Assembly: GCF_013402875.1 (NCBI RefSeq) | Contig: NZ_CP058580.1 | Location: 62,001-126,000 of the forward strand | DNA from: Halorarum salinum | GTDB taxonomy: Archaea; Halobacteriota; Halobacteria; Halobacteriales; Haloferacaceae | Direction of reading: 5' to 3' | DNA length: 64,000 bases | Part shown: piece by piece, positions 1 through 8,451 of the stretch | Layout of the letters: the number at the start of each line of letters is the position of its first letter | Position numbering within the stretch: the first letter of the stretch is position 1 | The notes under the pieces: generated by a model | What the model saw: only the letters and a program-made list of their open reading frames with translations | The model's database searches: none | Told to the model about the DNA's origin: nothing | Made by a program: the position numbers and the translations under genes

Positions 1-189
1 GACCCGGCGGTCCCCGAGGGGCTCGTCTGGCTCCCCATCCACCACCCGCGGACGAACGAGCTCACGCTGCCGGAGACCGACCCGCGCTCGGACGAGCCGA
101 ACTTCAAGCAGTGCGCGGTCCGGCTGTGCCCGGCGGACGCGAACCGGGCTGACCCCGTCGCCGACGCGGAGGTGATCCGCGGTGACTAA
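1..189 (+). CDS. nasA: Assimilatory nitrate reductase, C-terminal end (partial)
   Basis: Only the last 62 residues are visible because the gene enters from the left edge. They contain the end of a molybdopterin-dinucleotide-binding domain, with a 'HHP' segment and a closing 'NFKQCAVRL' stretch as found at the C-terminus of assimilatory nitrate reductases. The stop overlaps the GTG start of the nitrate transporter by 8 bases, so the two are probably co-translated. The order reductase, transporter, MobA matches the nasABC operon described in Haloferax mediterranei. The assignment rests mostly on this context; another molybdopterin oxidoreductase is possible. Confidence 0.75.
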   Translation, partial: DPAVPEGLVWLPIHHPRTNELTLPETDPRSDEPNFKQCAVRLCPADANRADPVADAEVIRGD

Positions 190-1510
190 CAAGGTCGAGC
201 AGCTCTGTCTCGCGACGCTCGGGTTCTTCTGGGCGTTCCTGATGTGGTTCTCGACGGCCGCGTTCAGCCCGAGCATCGGCGCCGCGTTCGACCTCACGAC
301 GGGCGAACTCGCGCTGCTGGCGAGTTCGGCCATCTGGCTCGCCCCGCCGGGTCGCGTGCTGGCCGGCTGGGCCGCCGACCGCGTCGGCGCCCACACCACC
401 TTCACGGTCATCCTCGCCGTGACGGGGCTGGTGAGCATCGCCTCCTCGTTCGCCTCGAGCTACGAGGTGCTGTTCCTCGAACGGCTGATCGTCGCCTCCG
501 CCGGCATCAGTTTCGTCGTCGGCATCCAGCACGTCGCCCAGTGGTTCGACGAGCACGAGATGGGCACCGCCGAGGGGCTGTACGCCGGCACCGGCAACGT
601 CGGCGCCGGCGTCGGCGCGCTGGTGCTGCCCCGGGTGTATGGCGTGAACTTCGGCGACGCGTTCCTCCACCTCGGCGTCGGGGCGGTGCTGGTCGCCGGC
701 CTCTACTGGTGGCGCGGCGTCCCGGCGAAGGACGCCGCGTCGGCGGAGGTCGCCCGCTCGAACGCCTCGCTGAAGGACACCCTGTTCGTCTGGACGCGCT
801 ACTCGGCCATCGCGCTCATGCTGGCGTACGCGATGTCGTTCGGCCTCGAGATCGCGATGAACTCGTGGCTCCCGAGCTACTACGCGACGGGGTTCGCGGG
901 CGACATCGAGGCGCTCGGCTTCGAGGGCGTCGCCGCCGTCCAGACGGCCGCCGGGACGTTCGCGGCCGTCCAGTCGTTCAACGCCTCGCTGTGGCGGCCG
1001 TTCTCGGGGTACATGTCCGACCTCTGGCAGCGCAAGGGGTGGACGCCGTACCCGATGCTCGCGGACGACCGGCCGTACTCGCCGCGGGTCCACTGGCTGC
1101 TGACTGCGCTCGTCTGCATCACGGTCCTGATGGTCGCGCTCACCGTCGTCGGGATGCTGGGGCTCCTGCCCGCCTCCGTCGTCGTCCTGGCGGCGTTCGG
1201 CGTCGCCGTCAGCTTCGGCACCGGCGGCGTGTTCGCCATCGTCCCCGTCCTGTTCCCCGACCGTCCGGGCACCGCCTCGGGGTTCGTCGGGGGGGTCTCC
1301 ACGGCCGGCGGCATCGTCTACCCGGTCATCTACGGCGGCGTCCCGAACATCCACGCCGGCTACGCCGTCGTCGCGATCGGTTGCTTCGTTCCGATCATCG
1401 GCTTCTTCCTGTGGGTGATGGGGCGCGAGGACGGCGTCGCGGACCGCGGGGTCGGCAGCAGGGAACGCTGGCTCGGCGGAAACCGGACCGTCACGGGGGG
1501 TGACGACTGA
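182..1510 (+). CDS. nasB: Nitrate/nitrite transporter, MFS (NNP/NarK family)
   Basis: A 442-residue polytopic membrane protein of the major facilitator superfamily, with about twelve hydrophobic segments. The glycine-rich stretch 'AGTGNVGAGVGALVLP' near residue 140 is the nitrate signature of the NNP family, and a second glycine-rich segment ('FGTGGVFAIVP') lies in the C-terminal half, as expected for two pseudo-repeats. It should import nitrate for assimilation. The GTG start lies inside the end of the reductase gene and the last bases overlap the next start codon, so this is a tightly packed operon. Direction and substrate (nitrate versus nitrite) are inferred from the neighbours. Confidence 0.93.
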   Translation: MTNKVEQLCLATLGFFWAFLMWFSTAAFSPSIGAAFDLTTGELALLASSAIWLAPPGRVLAGWAADRVGAHTTFTVILAVTGLVSIASSFASSYEVLFLERLIVASAGISFVVGIQHVAQWFDEHEMGTAEGLYAGTGNVGAGVGALVLPRVYGVNFGDAFLHLGVGAVLVAGLYWWRGVPAKDAASAEVARSNASLKDTLFVWTRYSAIALMLAYAMSFGLEIAMNSWLPSYYATGFAGDIEALGFEGVAAVQTAAGTFAAVQSFNASLWRPFSGYMSDLWQRKGWTPYPMLADDRPYSPRVHWLLTALVCITVLMVALTVVGMLGLLPASVVVLAAFGVAVSFGTGGVFAIVPVLFPDRPGTASGFVGGVSTAGGIVYPVIYGGVPNIHAGYAVVAIGCFVPIIGFFLWVMGREDGVADRGVGSRERWLGGNRTVTGGDD

Positions 1511-1680
1511 TGCCGGGGAGCGGGGCGACGCCGGACGTGGAGCGCGACGACGTCCCCGGACCCGGCGGCTGGTACCGCTGGGGACGGGCGGTCCTCTACG
1601 CCGAGATGGCGCTCGCGGTGCTCGTCACCGCGTTCTCGCTGTACATGGCGTTCACGGGCCGGGCGGGGTTCCTGACGTGA
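1510..1680 (+). CDS. Small single-span membrane protein in the nitrate operon
   Basis: A 56-residue frame filling the space between transporter and mobA exactly: its ATG overlaps the transporter stop by one base and its TGA overlaps the GTG of mobA. The first 20 residues are polar and proline/glycine rich, followed by 'GWYRWGR' and one hydrophobic helix from about residue 27 to 49. Codon third positions are G/C like the neighbours. No family is recognised. Position suggests a small subunit or stabiliser of the nitrate transporter, but that is inference only. Confidence 0.7.
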   Translation: MPGSGATPDVERDDVPGPGGWYRWGRAVLYAEMALAVLVTAFSLYMAFTGRAGFLT

Positions 1681-2294
1681 CGCGCTCTCTGGTCGTCCTC
1701 GCCGGCGGTCGCTCGACGCGCTTCGGCGCGACCGACAAGGCGCTCGCGGACGTCGCCGGCCGCCCGATGCTCGCGTGGAGCCTCGATCGACTCGAACCCG
1801 TCGTCGACGACCTCGTGGTCAACTGTCGGGCGAACCAGCGGCGGTCGCTCGCGGCCGCGCTCGGCGATCGCCCCGTCCGGTTCGCCGTCGACCCGGTTCC
1901 GGACCGCGGACCCGTCGCCGGAACGTGTGCCGGCCTGGCCGTCGCGGACGACGGCCCGACCCTCGTCGTGGGCTGTGACATGCCGTTCTTCGACGCCGCC
2001 ACCGCGGGACGGCTGTTTCGACGGGCGGCGGAGGAGGCGGACGCGGACGTGGCCCCCGACGCGGCGGTACCGGTCGCGGACGGGCGACGACAGCCGCTCG
2101 GCGCCGTGTACCGCGTCGAATCGGCGCGGGCGGCCTGCGAGCGGGTCGGGGCGAACGGGCGACTCGTCGACGTGCTCGACCGACTCGACGCACGCGAAGT
2201 CCGGGTTCCGGCGGCCGCGTGTCGGAGCCTCGACACCCCCGGGGCCGTGACGGGGGCCGAACCCGAACTCGCCGGGCGGGCGGCTACCCGCTAG
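1677..2294 (+). CDS. mobA: Molybdenum cofactor guanylyltransferase (MobA-like)
   Basis: A 205-residue nucleotidyltransferase that would attach GMP to molybdopterin, making the dinucleotide cofactor used by nitrate reductase. The N-terminal Rossmann-like motif 'LAGGRSTRFG', a following 'DKAL' lysine, and 'VVGCDMPF' near the metal-binding aspartate are visible. GTG is chosen because it overlaps the preceding stop and places the LAGGR motif at residue 7, normal for the family; the longer open frame upstream is an artefact. As the last gene of the operon it corresponds to nasC of Haloferax mediterranei. Substrate specificity within the MobA-like family is inferred. Confidence 0.87.
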   Translation: MTRSLVVLAGGRSTRFGATDKALADVAGRPMLAWSLDRLEPVVDDLVVNCRANQRRSLAAALGDRPVRFAVDPVPDRGPVAGTCAGLAVADDGPTLVVGCDMPFFDAATAGRLFRRAAEEADADVAPDAAVPVADGRRQPLGAVYRVESARAACERVGANGRLVDVLDRLDAREVRVPAAACRSLDTPGAVTGAEPELAGRAATR

Positions 2295-2373
2295 GGGGCC
2301 GGATACCCGCTAGTCGGTCCCCCTCCACCGAGCACGTCGGCGTCGCGGCGCGTGGAGCGACCGCTGGACGGAC

Positions 2374-2805
2374 TCAAAAGCCGATGTGCGAGGTCGAACT
2401 CGGCCCGCCGTCGCCCTCGTCGTCACCGTCGCCCGCGTCGAGACCGCCCTCCCGGCGGAAGGTGTACGAGCGGTCCGCGAGGTAGACGGTCCCGCCCTCG
2501 ACGGCCACGTCCACCGGGACCAGCGTCGTGTCAGCTGCCTCGCCGTTGTCGCAGTAGCCCGAACAGGCGTCGAACATCGATCCGTGCTTCGGACAGATCA
2601 CCTGCCCGTCGCGGATCGCGGCGCCGAACCCCCGGTCGAGCCGCTGTGCCTCGTGGGTGCAGCGGTTCACCCACGCCTCGACGCCGTCCGCACAGGGGAC
2701 GAGGATTACCTCCTCGTCGTTCCCGTTCGCGTCCGTGGCGGTGAATAGCCACGACCCCTCGTCGTGGACCGTCCCGACCGTGGCGAGTTCCGTTCGGCCG
2801 GTCAT
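2374..2805 (-). CDS. Rieske [2Fe-2S] ferredoxin-type protein
   Basis: A 143-residue soluble protein with the two Rieske ligand pairs: Cys49-x-His51 ('CTHEAQ') and Cys71-x2-His74 ('CPKHGSMF'). No signal peptide or membrane anchor is seen, so it is probably cytoplasmic and resembles NirD-like or dioxygenase-ferredoxin Rieske proteins rather than bc1 subunits. The C-terminal tail is acidic and glycine/serine rich. The start chosen is the first ATG giving a normal N-terminus; the open frame runs much further upstream but is antisense to tupA. It is divergent from tupA with 87 bases between. Its partner enzyme is not evident; the nitrate genes next door are a possible context. Confidence 0.88.
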   Translation of the reverse strand: MTGRTELATVGTVHDEGSWLFTATDANGNDEEVILVPCADGVEAWVNRCTHEAQRLDRGFGAAIRDGQVICPKHGSMFDACSGYCDNGEAADTTLVPVDVAVEGGTVYLADRSYTFRREGGLDAGDGDDEGDGGPSSTSHIGF

Positions 2806-2862
2806 ACGCCGGGGTGGTCCGCCCCCACGTAATGGGTTTCGGTTCCGAACCTCGTCGAAACA

Positions 2863-2870
2863 GTTATGAT
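2863..2870 (+). promoter_or_regulatory. TATA box of tupABC
   Basis: The AT-rich 'GTTATGAT' lies about 27 bases before the ATG of tupA in otherwise GC-rich DNA. This is the spacing expected of an archaeal TATA box for a leaderless mRNA. Confidence 0.5.
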
Positions 2871-2892
2871 GTAACGTTCGGTCGATGTTCCC

Positions 2893-3825
2893 ATGGCGAT
2901 ACATCGGCGGGAACTGCTCGCGACGCTGGGCGCCGGGGCGGCGGCGGGCCTCGCCGGCTGTTCGGCCGCGGGTCAGTTCGGCGGCTCGGACGAGGCGCCG
3001 GGCGTCGTCGGCGAGACGCTCACGCTCACGACGACGACCAGCACGCACGACACCGGCCTGCTCGACGAACTGAACGCCCCCTTCGAGGACATGTACGGCG
3101 TCACCGTCGACGCGGTCGCGCAGGGGACCGGCCAGGCCCTGGAGACGGCGCGGAACGGCGACTCGGACGTCGTGATGGTCCACGCGCGCTCGCTCGAGGA
3201 CGAGTTCATGACCGAGGGGTACGGCGTGAACCGGCGGGACCTCATGTTCAACGACTTCGTCGTCGTCGGCGCCGAGGACGACCCGGCCGGAATCGGCGGG
3301 TCGGGTTCGGCGACCGAGGCGTTCTCCGCCATCGCCGACCGGGGGGCGACGTTCGTCTCCCGGGGCGACAACTCCGGCACGCACACGAAGGAACTGGCCA
3401 TCTGGGAGGAGGCGGGCGTCGAGCCGTCCGGCGACTGGTACATGGAGACCGGCCAGGGGATGGGCGAGGTGCTCAACGTCGCCAACGAGCAGGGCGGCTA
3501 CACCCTCGCCGACCGGGGGACGTACCTCTCCCAGCGCTCCGTGGTCGACCTGGTCATCCACGTCCAGGGTCCCATCGAGGGCGGGCCGGAGCTGCTCGCG
3601 AACCCCTACGGCATCCTCGCGGTGAACCCCGCCGTCCACGGGGACGTCAACTACGACCTGGCGATGGCGTACATCGGCTACGTCACGAGCCCCGAGGGGC
3701 AGCGGCGCATCGAGGAGTACACGGCGAACGGGGAACAGCTGTTCTACCCGGAGGCGCTCTCGGAGGACCCCGACTTCCAGCAGTACGTACCGGAAGGCTG
3801 GAGTGGGAACTCCACGGAAGGCTGA
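2893..3825 (+). CDS. tupA: Tungstate ABC transporter, substrate-binding lipoprotein
   Basis: A 310-residue exported binding protein. The N-terminus has an RR motif ('HRRELL'), a hydrophobic stretch and the lipobox 'LAGCS', indicating a Tat-exported lipoprotein. The mature part carries TupA landmarks: '[16 protein letters not shown]' at the start, 'GTGQAL', 'VMVHAR', 'FNDFVVVG', '[12 protein letters not shown]' and 'YTLADRGTY'. These ligand-loop motifs separate TupA from the molybdate-binding ModA family, so tungstate is the likely substrate, although some members also accept molybdate. The permease gene starts three bases after the stop. Confidence 0.93.
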   Translation: MAIHRRELLATLGAGAAAGLAGCSAAGQFGGSDEAPGVVGETLTLTTTTSTHDTGLLDELNAPFEDMYGVTVDAVAQGTGQALETARNGDSDVVMVHARSLEDEFMTEGYGVNRRDLMFNDFVVVGAEDDPAGIGGSGSATEAFSAIADRGATFVSRGDNSGTHTKELAIWEEAGVEPSGDWYMETGQGMGEVLNVANEQGGYTLADRGTYLSQRSVVDLVIHVQGPIEGGPELLANPYGILAVNPAVHGDVNYDLAMAYIGYVTSPEGQRRIEEYTANGEQLFYPEALSEDPDFQQYVPEGWSGNSTEG

Positions 3826-3827
3826 CC

Positions 3828-4640
3828 GTGACCCCCGTGGCACCCGACCCCGTCACGCCGTCCGCGGGCCCGTCGCTCGCCGGAGCCGTTCCGTCGCCCG
3901 CCGGAACCGTCTCGTCGCTGATCGAGGCCGTTCCGGCCCTCGCCGGGGCCGCCCCGCTGCTCGTCGAGTTCCCGTTCGAGCCGGTGTACGTGGAGAGCAT
4001 CGTCGCCGTCTCGCTGTACGTGAGCGTGCTCGCCGTCCTCCTGAGCACGTTCGTCAGCGTGCCCGTCGCGCTCGCCGTCGGGTTCACCGACTTCCCCGGC
4101 AAGCGGCTCGTGACCTCGCTCATCAACACCGGGATGGGGTTCCCGAGCGTCGTCGTCGGGCTGGCGGTCCTCTTCCTCGTCTCGAACCAGGGTCCGCTGG
4201 GGAGCCTGAACCTCGTGTTCACCCGGGAGGCGATGATCGCGTCCCAGTTCGTGCTGGCGACCCCCGCCATCACGGGCATCAGCCTCGCGGCGGTGACGAG
4301 CGTCGACCGGAACGTCCGGGACGCCGCCTACTCGCTCGGGGGAACTCGCCTCGACGTGGCGCTCGTCACGGTGAAGGAGGCCCGCTACGGCATCGCGACG
4401 GCCGTGCTCGCGGGCTTCGGCCGGGCGATAAGCGAGGTCGGCTCGGTGCTCATCGTCGGCGGCAACATCGCCGGACCCGACGGGGTCTCGCGGACGAGGA
4501 CGATGACGACGGCCATCCAGCTCGAGGCCCGGCAGGGCCGCTACGGGACCGCGATGGCGCTCGGGGCCGTCCTGCTCGCCATCGTGCTGCTCGTCAACGC
4601 GGTCGTCGTCCGCCTCGGCGACGGGGGGACCCTGCGGTGA
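3828..4640 (+). CDS. tupB: Tungstate ABC transporter, permease
   Basis: A 270-residue membrane protein of the binding-protein-dependent permease family. After a proline/alanine/serine-rich N-terminal stretch of about 45 residues come roughly five membrane helices. The cytoplasmic coupling loop is visible as '[10 protein letters not shown]...[10 protein letters not shown]', the EAA-type motif that contacts the ATPase. GTG directly after the tupA stop is chosen; the same frame stays open far upstream only as antisense noise. The stop overlaps the start of tupC. The first ~40 residues are longer than usual, so an internal start is possible. Confidence 0.9.
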   Translation: MTPVAPDPVTPSAGPSLAGAVPSPAGTVSSLIEAVPALAGAAPLLVEFPFEPVYVESIVAVSLYVSVLAVLLSTFVSVPVALAVGFTDFPGKRLVTSLINTGMGFPSVVVGLAVLFLVSNQGPLGSLNLVFTREAMIASQFVLATPAITGISLAAVTSVDRNVRDAAYSLGGTRLDVALVTVKEARYGIATAVLAGFGRAISEVGSVLIVGGNIAGPDGVSRTRTMTTAIQLEARQGRYGTAMALGAVLLAIVLLVNAVVVRLGDGGTLR

Positions 4641-5404
4641 CGCTCCGGGCCGACGCCGTCGGGCACGCCTTCGACGGCGAGCCGGTGTTCTCGAACGTCT
4701 CGCTCGCGGTGGACCCCGGCGAGGTCGTCGCCGTCATCGGGCCGTCGGGCGCCGGCAAGACGACGCTGCTCCGCTTTCTCGCGCTGTTCGAGCGCCCGGA
4801 CGAGGGGACGGTGTCGTTCGACGGGACGGACGTCTGGGACGCCCCCGAGTCCGACAGGCTGGGGCTCCGCCGGCGCGTCGGGATTGTGTTCCAGGAGGCG
4901 GGCCTGTTCGACGCGGACGTCGCCCGAAACGTCGAGTACGGCCTCCGCGTCCGCCGGCCCTGGAGCGAGCGACTCGGGGACGAACTCGCCGGCCTCCTGG
5001 GTCGGAACGGGACGAACGGGGCCGTGAGGGAGGCGCTCGACCTGGTCGGCCTCGCGGACGACGCGGACCGGTCCGCCGCCTCGCTGTCGGGCGGGGAGGC
5101 CCAGCGCGTCTCCTTCGCCCGCGCGGTCGCGTACGAGCCGGACGTGCTCCTGCTCGACGAACCCACCTCGGACCTCGACCCGCGCAACACCGCGGTCATC
5201 GAGGACGCGGTCGACCGGGCGTGCGACCGGGGCATCGGCGCCGTCCTCGCGACCCACGACATGAACCAGGCGCGCCGGGTCGCCGACCGCGTCGCCGTTC
5301 TGCTCGACGGCGGCGTCATCGAGGTCGGCCCCGCGGAGCGGGTGTTCGGCTCCCCGGACGACGAGCGCGCGCGGAAGTTCGTCGCCGGCGAACTGGTGTA
5401 CTGA
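4637..5404 (+). CDS. tupC: Tungstate ABC transporter, ATPase
   Basis: A 255-residue ABC ATPase with Walker A 'GPSGAGKTT' near residue 36, a Q-loop 'VFQEAG', the signature 'LSGGEAQRV', Walker B '[12 protein letters not shown]' and the switch histidine 'ATHD'. No extra regulatory domain follows. It would energise tungstate import through the TupB permease. The GTG start overlaps the tupB stop by four bases, so translation is probably coupled. Together the three genes form a complete transporter feeding tungsten or molybdenum enzymes such as the formate-dehydrogenase-type protein at 13834-15942. Confidence 0.93.
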   Translation: MTLRADAVGHAFDGEPVFSNVSLAVDPGEVVAVIGPSGAGKTTLLRFLALFERPDEGTVSFDGTDVWDAPESDRLGLRRRVGIVFQEAGLFDADVARNVEYGLRVRRPWSERLGDELAGLLGRNGTNGAVREALDLVGLADDADRSAASLSGGEAQRVSFARAVAYEPDVLLLDEPTSDLDPRNTAVIEDAVDRACDRGIGAVLATHDMNQARRVADRVAVLLDGGVIEVGPAERVFGSPDDERARKFVAGELVY

Positions 5405-5544
5405 TCCCCCGTCGGTCCCGCATCCGGGAGTACGGAGCCACACGGCACGTCATCTCGGACGAGTTATGCTTCCGTCGATTGGTAAGAACCTAGACCGTCG
5501 AATCGCGTGGGCCCGTTCCCGACCTGGCCGGGCGTCCGACGGGG

Positions 5545-7395
5545 TCACCCCCGCGGGACGACGCGGAGCACCTCGCCCGTCTCGCCCTTCGGCACGTGCG
5601 TCTCGCTGGTGCAGACGTATAGTTCGCCGTCCGGGGCGCGGCCGAACGAGAGGACGTTCCGGTTCGGGCGGCCGTTCCGCGTGTCCGAGACGACCAGTTC
5701 CTCGAGTTCCCACCCCTCGCCGGAGGGACGGGCCGCGAACAGCCGTCCGGAGGGCCGGTCCTGGGTCGTGGCCCAGTCGCCGAACACGTACGCGCCCTCG
5801 AGTTCCGGGAGCGCCGACCCCTCGTAGACGTGGCCGCCGACGACCGCGCTCCCGACGACGGCGTCGCCGCGGACGTGCGGGTACTCGACGATGGGGTCGA
5901 GCAGCGGTTCGCCGCGTGCGGACTCGTCGGGGCAGTCGTCCGGCGGGTCGGCGGGGCTGTCCGGGTCGAAGCAGTGGGACCCCTCCTTCAGGTTCCAGCC
6001 GTAGTTGCCGCCGTTCTCGACGACGTTCACCTCCTCGTACAGCGCCTGCCCGACGTCGGCGACGAACAGTCGGCCCTCCGAGTCGAACGACACCCGCCAG
6101 GGGTTGCGGAGCCCCCACGCGTAGTACTCGTCCAGCCCCTCCTCGCCGACGAGGGGGTTGTCGTCGGGGATCCCGTACCCCCGCTCGCCCTCGGAATCGA
6201 CGTTGATCCGGAGGATCCCACCGAGCAGGTTCTCGGTCACGTCCTGCCCGTTCCCGCCCGCGACGTGCCCGGGGGCCCGGTCGCCCTCCCCGCCGCCGTC
6301 GCCCATCGCGACGTAGAGGTAGCCGTCCGGCCCGAACGCGAGGTCGCCCGCGTTGTGGTTGAACTGCGGGGAGGGGATCTCGAGCAGGGTCGACTCGGTC
6401 CCGGGGTCGACCGGCGAGCGGTCGCCGTCGACGGCGAACTCCGCGAGCACCTCGGTGTGGTCGTACGACTCGGGCGTCCCGTCGCGGCGGGTCGCGCTGT
6501 ACCTGACGAACAGTCGCCCGTTGTCGGCGAACTCGGGGTGGAGCGCCAGTCCGAGCAGCCCGCGCTCGTCGTACTGCGTGCGCAGTTCGACCATGTGGTC
6601 GGTGACGTCGAGCAACGGCTCCTCGCGCAGGCCGCCGTCGTCGTGTACGTACACCTGGCCGCTCTGGTCGGCGACGAACCGCCGGGAGGGCTCCGCCGGG
6701 TCGTGACACACCGCCACGGGCGCCGACAGCCCCGTCGCCACGCGTTCGAGCCCGATCCGCGTCCCGGCGGGGACGTGCGCGTCGCCCACGTCGCGCTCGC
6801 TCGTGTACCGGCTGGCGCGCGTCCGTCGGCGTCCGCGCGCGGCCGTTCCGCCCCCGCCCGTCCCGGCCGCCGACCGCGACGGGTGGTACTCGCCGCGGAC
6901 GAGGTCGGCGCCCGTCGGCGAGAGCTGTTCGGAGACCCATTCGAACGGCGGTTCCCCGGCCGGCGGCATGAAGAGCCCGCAGCCCGCCTCCTCGTGGATC
7001 GCCTTCCCGCCGAGGTAGTCGCCCTCGCGGCCGACGATCATGCACTCGCCGGGCTCGCCCGGGCCGTGGTCGACCCAGAAGCGGCAGTGTCCGCACTTGT
7101 GTCGCCAGTCCGCCGGGGGGAGCGGGACGAACGGGACGTACGCGGCCTGCCGCTTGCCGAACTTCCCGCCGGGCTGGGCGGCGGCTTTCACCCGGAGCGC
7201 CTCCTCGACGTCCGCGAGGCCGTCCTCGCCCCGGCGCGCGTAGGCGGCGAGCATCCGGGGGTAGTGGGTGAGCCACAGGCGGGGCGGGTCGGGGAGGTCG
7301 GCAGCCGAGACGCGCGACCCGTCGCCGGCCTCCGTCGGAACGCGCGGCGACGTCCTCCCCTCCGGGTCCGCCGCGTCGCCCGGGTCACCCGTCAT
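5545..7395 (-). CDS. HiPIP-like domain fused to glucose/sorbosone dehydrogenase propeller
   Basis: A 616-residue two-part protein. Residues about 35-165 form a small domain with four cysteines (101, 104, 118, 139) in the pattern C-x2-C-x13-C-x20-C, ending 'GCGLF'. From about residue 190 to the end is a PQQ-dependent soluble sugar dehydrogenase-type beta-propeller, with 'DERGLLGLALHPEF', 'NHNAGDLAFGPDGYLYVAMGDGGG', 'GYGIPDDNP' and 'GLRNPWRVSFD'. The propeller would oxidise an aldose or similar alcohol, passing electrons to the iron-sulphur-like domain; this electron path is inference. No signal peptide is seen, unlike its paralogue at 9718-11559. The start overlaps the end of the upstream gene, which encodes a stand-alone copy of the cysteine domain. 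Confidence 0.82.
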   Translation of the reverse strand: MTGDPGDAADPEGRTSPRVPTEAGDGSRVSAADLPDPPRLWLTHYPRMLAAYARRGEDGLADVEEALRVKAAAQPGGKFGKRQAAYVPFVPLPPADWRHKCGHCRFWVDHGPGEPGECMIVGREGDYLGGKAIHEEAGCGLFMPPAGEPPFEWVSEQLSPTGADLVRGEYHPSRSAAGTGGGGTAARGRRRTRASRYTSERDVGDAHVPAGTRIGLERVATGLSAPVAVCHDPAEPSRRFVADQSGQVYVHDDGGLREEPLLDVTDHMVELRTQYDERGLLGLALHPEFADNGRLFVRYSATRRDGTPESYDHTEVLAEFAVDGDRSPVDPGTESTLLEIPSPQFNHNAGDLAFGPDGYLYVAMGDGGGEGDRAPGHVAGGNGQDVTENLLGGILRINVDSEGERGYGIPDDNPLVGEEGLDEYYAWGLRNPWRVSFDSEGRLFVADVGQALYEEVNVVENGGNYGWNLKEGSHCFDPDSPADPPDDCPDESARGEPLLDPIVEYPHVRGDAVVGSAVVGGHVYEGSALPELEGAYVFGDWATTQDRPSGRLFAARPSGEGWELEELVVSDTRNGRPNRNVLSFGRAPDGELYVCTSETHVPKGETGEVLRVVPRG

Positions 7396-7879
7396 CGTCG
7401 GGACCCGTGACGGGGATGGTGCGTTCGCGCCGGGGCGACGGCTCCCCGCCCGCCGACTCGTTCCGGACCGACGGGTGGTACTCGCCGCGGACGCTGGAGG
7501 CGCCGTCCGGGATGAGGCGCTCGCGGACCCAGGCGAACGCCGGTTCGTCGCTCGGCGGCGTGAACAGCGCGCACCATCCCCGGGGGTGGATGGCCTCGCC
7601 GCCGAACCCGTCGTCGGGTCGGCCGACGACGTGGCACCGTCCGGACTCCCCGGGCCCGCCCTCCTCCCAGAACTGACACCGTCCACACTGGGGGCGCCAC
7701 AGCAGCGGCGGGAACGGCGACTGCGGCAGGTAGCGAGCGCTTCGCTTGTCGAACTTCCCGTTCGGCAGGTCGTGGGCCGCGTCGTGGACCCGCTCCGCGA
7801 CGGCGTCCACGCCGCGGTCGCCGTAGCGGAGGTAGTTCCACAGGAGCGCCGACGCGTGCGAGAGGGTCGAAGGTTGCAT
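7385..7879 (-). CDS. Stand-alone four-cysteine HiPIP-like protein
   Basis: A 164-residue protein closely resembling the N-terminal domain of the next gene: both share 'GKF.KR', a segment with C-x2-C-x13-C-x20-C (Cys65, 68, 82, 103), and 'VRGEYHPS' at the end. The last part, 'IHPRGWCALF', fits the C-terminal signature of high-potential iron-sulphur proteins (hydrophobic-x3-G-W-C-x2-F). The spacing before the last cysteine is longer than in classical HiPIPs. No signal peptide is seen. The stop lies 11 bases inside the next gene, so the two are probably co-expressed. Binding of an iron-sulphur cluster is inferred from the cysteines only. Confidence 0.8.
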   Translation of the reverse strand: MQPSTLSHASALLWNYLRYGDRGVDAVAERVHDAAHDLPNGKFDKRSARYLPQSPFPPLLWRPQCGRCQFWEEGGPGESGRCHVVGRPDDGFGGEAIHPRGWCALFTPPSDEPAFAWVRERLIPDGASSVRGEYHPSVRNESAGGEPSPRRERTIPVTGPDDDG

Positions 7880-8004
7880 CTCCGCTCCCCTGGACGGCGG
7901 CGCCGGCCAAGTACCTGCGGCCGTCCATTGCAGGGGGCCGTGGCCGTCCGTCGCGGGGTCGACGCCCCCGCCGTCGGGCCGGCCGGAGACGCGCGGCCGG
8001 ACGC

Positions 8005-8334
8005 CTAAAACGACTCCTGGTCCGACTCCTGCCCCTCGCCGTCACCGCCGCGGTCGGAGTAGCCCTCGCGCCCGACCGCCTCCTCGCCGACCATGTTCAG
8101 CACCGCCTGCCTGACGGCGTCGGCCGACTCGTAGTCCCGCTCGCCGAGGTCGGAGAGCACCTCCCGCAGCGTCCTCGTGCCGCTCGAGATCTCCAGTTCC
8201 CGGTCGCCGTAGCGGTCGAGAAGCGTCCCGTGGGAGAGCGGGTACTCCTCGTCCTCCAGGTCCCCGCGCAGGTCGCCGAAGTCGACGCCCATCTCGCGCC
8301 CGTCCGTCGCTTCGGTGTCGGTGTCGTCGCTCAT
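8005..8334 (-). CDS. DUF5789-type haloarchaeal protein
   Basis: A 109-residue acidic soluble protein. The central part ('EYPLSHGTLLDRYGDRELEISSGTRTLREVL') and the following helix ending 'AVLNMVGEEAVGREGYSDRG' are typical of short DUF5789-type proteins found in haloarchaea. The ends are charged and probably disordered. The function is unknown; the fold may be a small helical DNA- or protein-binding module. It is divergent from the AI-2E-family gene. Confidence 0.75.
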   Translation of the reverse strand: MSDDTDTEATDGREMGVDFGDLRGDLEDEEYPLSHGTLLDRYGDRELEISSGTRTLREVLSDLGERDYESADAVRQAVLNMVGEEAVGREGYSDRGGDGEGQESDQESF

Positions 8335-8451
8335 CGTGATCCGGTCCGACGTACGCCGCGGGCGCTGAAACCTTTTTGGGCACCCCGTGGCGGGTGCCGC
8401 GCGGGCGACGGCCACAACCGTTTCGGGGACGGAACCCGTCCGACGACGGGT

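Noticed and set aside
104-1354. Long minus-strand frame opposite the nitrate transporter
   Set aside because: Arginine/glycine/proline-rich translation without domain pattern; the plus strand encodes a clear NNP transporter.
2374-3843. Reading the Rieske gene as a 489-residue protein
   Set aside because: The extra N-terminal part is antisense to tupA; the Rieske domain starts properly at the ATG at 2805.
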